Part shown: piece after piece, positions 60,243-64,000 of the stretch
How positions within the stretch are numbered: position 1 is the first letter of the stretch
Layout of the letters: every line of letters starts with the position of its first letter
Origin: Allochromatium vinosum DSM 180
GTDB taxonomy: Bacteria; Pseudomonadota; Gammaproteobacteria; Chromatiales; Chromatiaceae
Direction of reading: 5' to 3'
NCBI RefSeq assembly: GCF_000025485.1
Contig: NC_013851.1
Location: 3,344,001 to 3,408,000, forward strand
Length of the DNA: 64,000 nucleotides
The notes under the pieces: generated by a model
The model's database searches: none
The model's input: the letters and a program-made list of their open reading frames with translations, nothing else
Told to the model about the DNA's origin: nothing
Made by a program: the position numbers and the translations under genes

Positions 60243-63200
60243 ATGAGATCCTCATACACCAGCAAGACAGGCGGCTTGGGCGTATTCAGCCTCGCTTTAG
60301 GGCTCTCGGCTTTGATTGGCGCCGCCTCGGCACAGGCGGACGACATTGACTTCTATCTGTTGCCTCCGTCGGACCCCGTGGCGCCCAATGTGCTCTTCAT
60401 TCTCGATGAGTCTGGAAGCATGGATGATTATAATCGGATGACGGATTTGAAGAATTCCATGAAGACACTCTTGGATAACCCGATGATGGATCATGTTCAG
60501 GCCGCCATTATGGGTTATACAACCGCTAATACAGATATTTATTATAATAATCGTGGCTGGAATACATATGCTAATGTAAATGGTTCCTTGGCCATCAAGC
60601 TACATTCGGATTTCAAAACTGTAGGCGAGGGCAGCAATCGCAGCGCGATGAAAGCCATCGTTGATGGACTTTCTCCGCGCGCATCCACACCTACCGTCTG
60701 GGCTCTGAAGCTGGGCATGGAATGGTTTGATAGCCGCGCGACCCAGATCGAGGGCACCCCTAGCGACAGAACGCGAGCGACCAGCCCCACCTATTCCTCC
60801 CCTATGAGCGATCCAGCCTACTGGTGCGTCCCCAATCACTTGGTGCTACTCACAGATGGCGAACCAAATTCTAATGATCCAAATTATTATGGCCTTACCA
60901 GCTACAAAGGAACTACCTGTGTAAAAGACAGCACTTCTATTGAAGAGAAAGGCCGCTGCGCCGCCGAGATCGCAGCCTGGGGTTACAACAATGACCTGCG
61001 CACCGATTCAGTATGGGAAGATAATCAAAATGTTACCACCCATACCATTGCTTTGGGGGATAGCCTGGGCAGCAATGACAAAGCATTTTTAAAAAATATT
61101 GCCATCAAAGGCGGTGGCGGCTATTACGAGGCGGACAATGCCAGCACTCTGTTGAATGCTTTTGAAACCATCGTGGACGATGCCAAATCTGAGGTGGAAT
61201 ATATCTACAACGCACCAGTGATCCCTGTCTCAGCCACGAATGCGTCAGTGAGTGGTGATTATATCTATGTCCCCCTCTTCGCCCCCGAACCGAACAAGCT
61301 TTGGCTGGGGAATGTCAAGAAATATAAAATGAAACAGCAAAAGGATGGCACCTTTAAAGTGTTTAGCAAAGGAGGAAGCGATGCAGTAAACGTTAACGGG
61401 ATGTTTCTTGATAATGCGAAAAACTTCTGGGATACAGAACCGGATGGTGATGGAGGAGACGTCTTGATCGGTGGCGCGGCGGGGCAGATCGGCGACGAGC
61501 CCCGGAATCTTTATACTTGGCTGGATGGCAATGATCTAGATCTCACTGACGATAATAATCGGCTGCATAGGGATAATCTGCTGGAGGAAAATGATGGCGG
61601 CGTAATTAAAAACATTCTATTGACGAGTCATAGCTGCAGCGAGAACCGGACTGAATATGAAAATTGTTCCTGCACAAACGACTCAGAACTCCGTGACAAT
61701 AAGTGCTGCAAAAAAGACAGTAATGGAAAATGGAAATGCAGAGATAAGTGGAAGAGTTGTCAGCCTGTAATAAAATCAGAAATTTCATGCCCAGCCGGGG
61801 ATCTCCTCGACTGGATGAACTTCACAGGCACTCATACCTATTCCTTTGTCGAAATGGGCGCGCCGCTCCACACGCAGCCACTTCTGGTCCGCTACGCTAG
61901 CGGGGATGTCGTCTATCAACCTACTTCCCAAGGCCTTCTGCACGCCTTCGACGAGGCAACCGGTAAGGAAAAATGGGCCTTCATGCCCGATGAACTGTTG
62001 CACACCATTGATGACGCACGAATCAATGCGGCCTTGGGTGAAAATGAAAGCCGCTTGTACGGCCTGGACGGTCCCATGGTTCTGGTTCACGACGACCCGA
62101 ACAAGAACGGCACCGTCGACAGCAGGGAAAAAGCCTACCTGCTGGTCAGCATGCGCCGGGGCGGCCGCAACATCTATGCCCTCGACATCTCCAACTCCAG
62201 CGTCCCCAAACTGGCCTGGGAGATCAAGGGCGGCGTCACCAGCGGCTTCGAGAAGCTGGCCCAGACTTGGTCCGCCCCCCAGATCGGCAAGATCAAGGGC
62301 TACGATGGCACCGTGGTCGCCTTTGGCGGAGGCTATGACGAGGATCAGGACGCCGTCACCGGCAGCCGTCAGAACGACGACATCGGTAACGCCATCTATA
62401 TCGTGGACGCCTGGACCGGCAGCCGCGTCAAGACCATCACCAATAGCGGCGGCGATATCAACATCTCCAACATGAACAACGGCATCGTCTCAGGCGTTCG
62501 CCTGCTGGATATCAACAACGACGGGTACTCGGAACGCCTCTATGCCGCCGACGTGGGAGGACGAATCATCCGTGTCGATCTGGAAGCAAATAACGGTGCC
62601 GGGGCGGGCGGCATCCTAGCGGATGTCAATGAGGGTAGCGCCGCTGGAAATCGCCGCTTCTTCACGGAACCGGAGATAGGCTATCTCTCCTGGGGAGCGC
62701 GCTATCTAGTCATCGCCATCGGTTCCGGCAACCGCCCAGATCCGCTCAGCAACACGGTGACCGACAGGTTCTACGTGATCAAGGATTACGATATCTTCCA
62801 AGAGAAAGATTGGCAGGAGAAAGACGAGAATAACCTCGCCGCCTACCCTTATGACCACAACGACTTTACGGATATCACAAGCGCAGACCTTAGTAAGGCA
62901 GAGAATGGCAGCCAATCGGTCACGGTCCAGAATGTGCAGAGCCGTAAAGGCTGGTTTTACACCCTATCCGCAGGTGAAAAAACGCTGTCCAAAGCACTGA
63001 TCGCCAACTATGCCGCGATGTTCACCACCTACAGCGGCACCAGAAGCGACGATATTTCGCCTTGTGAGGCCAAATCCACAACAGGGGTCTCCCGCTTTTA
63101 TGCCCTGGATCTGCGCCATGGCGGCAGCCGATTTGATCTTGACCTCGATGACAGTTTGGATACCGACGACCGATCCATCGTCATTACAAGTATTGGTGGC

Positions 63201-63422
63201 CTGCCGCCGCCTCCGACATTATTCTTTACCGGGGACACAGATGACGAAGGGAGTGCAGATGACGAAGGGAGTAGCGATCCCACGCAAGTAATCGCGATTG
63301 CAGGCCAAGTAATCACGCTTGTGGGTTTGGATGAAGTGGTTCGCTGGAGCGACAGCTTCAAAGCAATCTATTGGGAGCAGCTCATCGACGCCACAGATGA
63401 TGCACTCGATGACGAAGAATAG
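60243..63422 (+). CDS. pilY1: Type IV pilus tip adhesin/assembly factor PilY1
   Basis: The 1059-residue exported protein has a signal peptide ending near ASAQA. A von Willebrand A domain with MIDAS DESGS (55-59) follows, then a C-terminal beta-propeller with EKWAFMPDELL, YALDIS and the calcium loop DINNDGYSE (756-764). Between the two, residues 465-516 hold eight cysteines. Another EF-hand-like loop is DPNKNGTVDSRE (618-629). PilY1 proteins sit at the pilus tip and affect assembly, retraction and surface sensing. The coding sequence is patchy: A/T-rich up to about 61800, GC-rich later. An acidic repeat lies near the C-terminus. Confidence 0.95.
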   Translation: MRSSYTSKTGGLGVFSLALGLSALIGAASAQADDIDFYLLPPSDPVAPNVLFILDESGSMDDYNRMTDLKNSMKTLLDNPMMDHVQAAIMGYTTANTDIYYNNRGWNTYANVNGSLAIKLHSDFKTVGEGSNRSAMKAIVDGLSPRASTPTVWALKLGMEWFDSRATQIEGTPSDRTRATSPTYSSPMSDPAYWCVPNHLVLLTDGEPNSNDPNYYGLTSYKGTTCVKDSTSIEEKGRCAAEIAAWGYNNDLRTDSVWEDNQNVTTHTIALGDSLGSNDKAFLKNIAIKGGGGYYEADNASTLLNAFETIVDDAKSEVEYIYNAPVIPVSATNASVSGDYIYVPLFAPEPNKLWLGNVKKYKMKQQKDGTFKVFSKGGSDAVNVNGMFLDNAKNFWDTEPDGDGGDVLIGGAAGQIGDEPRNLYTWLDGNDLDLTDDNNRLHRDNLLEENDGGVIKNILLTSHSCSENRTEYENCSCTNDSELRDNKCCKKDSNGKWKCRDKWKSCQPVIKSEISCPAGDLLDWMNFTGTHTYSFVEMGAPLHTQPLLVRYASGDVVYQPTSQGLLHAFDEATGKEKWAFMPDELLHTIDDARINAALGENESRLYGLDGPMVLVHDDPNKNGTVDSREKAYLLVSMRRGGRNIYALDISNSSVPKLAWEIKGGVTSGFEKLAQTWSAPQIGKIKGYDGTVVAFGGGYDEDQDAVTGSRQNDDIGNAIYIVDAWTGSRVKTITNSGGDINISNMNNGIVSGVRLLDINNDGYSERLYAADVGGRIIRVDLEANNGAGAGGILADVNEGSAAGNRRFFTEPEIGYLSWGARYLVIAIGSGNRPDPLSNTVTDRFYVIKDYDIFQEKDWQEKDENNLAAYPYDHNDFTDITSADLSKAENGSQSVTVQNVQSRKGWFYTLSAGEKTLSKALIANYAAMFTTYSGTRSDDISPCEAKSTTGVSRFYALDLRHGGSRFDLDLDDSLDTDDRSIVITSIGGLPPPPTLFFTGDTDDEGSADDEGSSDPTQVIAIAGQVITLVGLDEVVRWSDSFKAIYWEQLIDATDDALDDEE
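63238..63272 (+). repeat. In-frame tandem duplication in pilY1
   Basis: CAGATGACGAAGGGAGT occurs exactly at 63238-63254 and 63256-63272, an 18-base tandem unit inside pilY1. It encodes two copies of an acidic DDEGS peptide. The unit is a multiple of three, so the frame is kept and copy number could vary between strains. Confidence 0.9.
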
Positions 63423-63450
63423 CTGAATTGATAGAAAAGAGCGCAAGCAG

Positions 63451-63879
63451 ATGCCATTAAAATTAAAAGCCGGTGGTTTCACACTGATCGAGTTGATGAT
63501 AGCGGTTGCCGTACTTGGCATCCTCTCGGCGATCGCTTATCCCAGCTATCAGGACTATGTCCGAAAGGGACGTCGCAGTGATGGCCAGTCGTCGCTGATG
63601 AGTGCCGTGCAGAAAATGGAGATCTACTACTCCAGCAACGGAACCTATACGACCGACCTGAATGCGGCCAATATCAGCAGCAATTCGGATGAAGGCTATT
63701 ACACCATCAGCTTAGCGGCCGCCACCACAGCCTGCCCCATCGTCCGCTGCTTCCGCCTGGAGGCGACTCCCACCTCCAAGCACGGGCAGAACAATGACAA
63801 GATCCAGGGCTTCAGCTACAGCTCGACGGGGCAGAAGCAGAACAAGCAGGGGGGGAGTTGGGCGGGCGGCTGGGATTGA
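63451..63879 (+). CDS. pilE: Type IV pilin PilE-like
   Basis: The 142-residue prepilin has the site [24 protein letters not shown], and Tyr-rich [13 protein letters not shown] follows, the classic PilE/major-pilin start. Two cysteines (ACPIVRC) could close a small disulfide loop. In related clusters the gene after pilY1 is the minor pilin PilE, so it may be a minor rather than the major pilin. Its stop codon lies inside a terminator hairpin. Confidence 0.93.
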   Translation: MPLKLKAGGFTLIELMIAVAVLGILSAIAYPSYQDYVRKGRRSDGQSSLMSAVQKMEIYYSSNGTYTTDLNAANISSNSDEGYYTISLAAATTACPIVRCFRLEATPTSKHGQNNDKIQGFSYSSTGQKQNKQGGSWAGGWD

Positions 63880-63892
63880 GCCGGCTGTTTTT
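63865..63892 (+). terminator. Intrinsic terminator at the end of the pilin cassette
   Basis: GGCGGCT (63865-63871) and AGCCGGC (63879-63885) form a 7-base stem with one mismatch and a 7-base loop, followed by TGTTTTT. The pilE stop codon lies in the loop and second arm. Confidence 0.7.
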
Positions 63893-63921
63893 GCTCAGCG
63901 CAGCTCCATACGGAGGTTGCT

Positions 63922-64000
63922 TCAATCCGCCTCGGCCACGCGCAACACCTCCTCAATGGTGGTGCGCCCGTCGAGCGCCTTGCGCAATCCATCCTGATAC
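63922..64000 (-). CDS. gspE: GspE/PilB-type secretion ATPase, C-terminal end (cut by window edge)
   Basis: The last 25 codons of a minus-strand gene enter the window: YQDGLRKALDGRTTIEEVLRVAEAD then TGA (63924-63922). The pattern DGLRKxLxGxTTIEEVLRV is the usual C-terminus of GspE/PilB ATPases. Since the T2SS operon on the same strand lacks gspE before gspF, gspE is the likeliest identity; pilB cannot be excluded from so little sequence. Confidence 0.75.
   Translation of the reverse strand, partial: YQDGLRKALDGRTTIEEVLRVAEAD

Overview
The window reads as a contiguous piece of a GC-rich gammaproteobacterial chromosome. The mix of glnA-ntrBC, ubiEJB, hslVU, yicC-gmk-rpoZ-spoT, glyQS-gmhB-plsC and an Xps-ordered type II secretion (T2SS) operon fits a Chromatiaceae-like (purple sulfur) bacterium or a close relative. 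That placement is inference from gene content and codon style, since no rRNA or photosynthesis gene is present. Nearly all of the sequence is coding, operons are tightly packed, and many neighbouring genes share 4-base ATGA stop/start overlaps.

Layout. 1-849 is the N-terminal part of thrC. 1126-3195 is a two-subunit sodium/solute symporter ending in a strong terminator. A complete group II intron of class C type (about 3252-5087) sits directly after that terminator. 5200-6504 holds a 48-residue membrane protein and a diguanylate cyclase. 6514-9723 holds an EF-G paralogue, an L,D-transpeptidase and a convergent Lpp-like lipoprotein with a C-terminal lysine. After an AT-rich 650-base gap come a chorismate-lyase-like gene and a Wzm/Wzt ABC exporter (10375-12758), then a CBS/DUF294 nucleotidyltransferase-like protein. 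14384-24596 is a long minus-strand block: ubiB, ubiJ, ubiE, a DUF971 gene, hslU, hslV, an MbcA/ParS-like protein, spoT, rpoZ, gmk and yicC.

24760-37326 carries a small Ser/Thr kinase, ppc, a lipoprotein, a LysR regulator divergent from azoR-pirin, radC, coaBC-dut, a chemoreceptor and argB. 37397-42504 is a nitrogen-control block (glnA, a DUF4124 protein, ntrB, ntrC, a hypothetical) with a good sigma-54 promoter candidate upstream of glnA. 42982-48693 holds a cation diffusion facilitator, glyQS, gmhB and plsC.

48644-57397 is a minus-strand T2SS operon reading F-G-H-I-J-K-L-M-N-D. The end of a GspE/PilB-type ATPase gene appears on the same strand at the right edge (63922-64000). Between that ATPase and gspF, on the opposite strand, lies an AT-richer type IV pilus cassette (fimT-pilV-pilW-pilX-pilY1-pilE), with a broken Rpn-type nuclease remnant at one boundary. 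The simplest reading is that the pilus cassette was inserted into an ancestral gspE-gspF junction. Its PilY1 carries an unusual eight-cysteine insert and its PilW lacks the usual Glu5. I consider this cassette the most interesting part of the window. No CRISPR array, tRNA or rRNA was seen.
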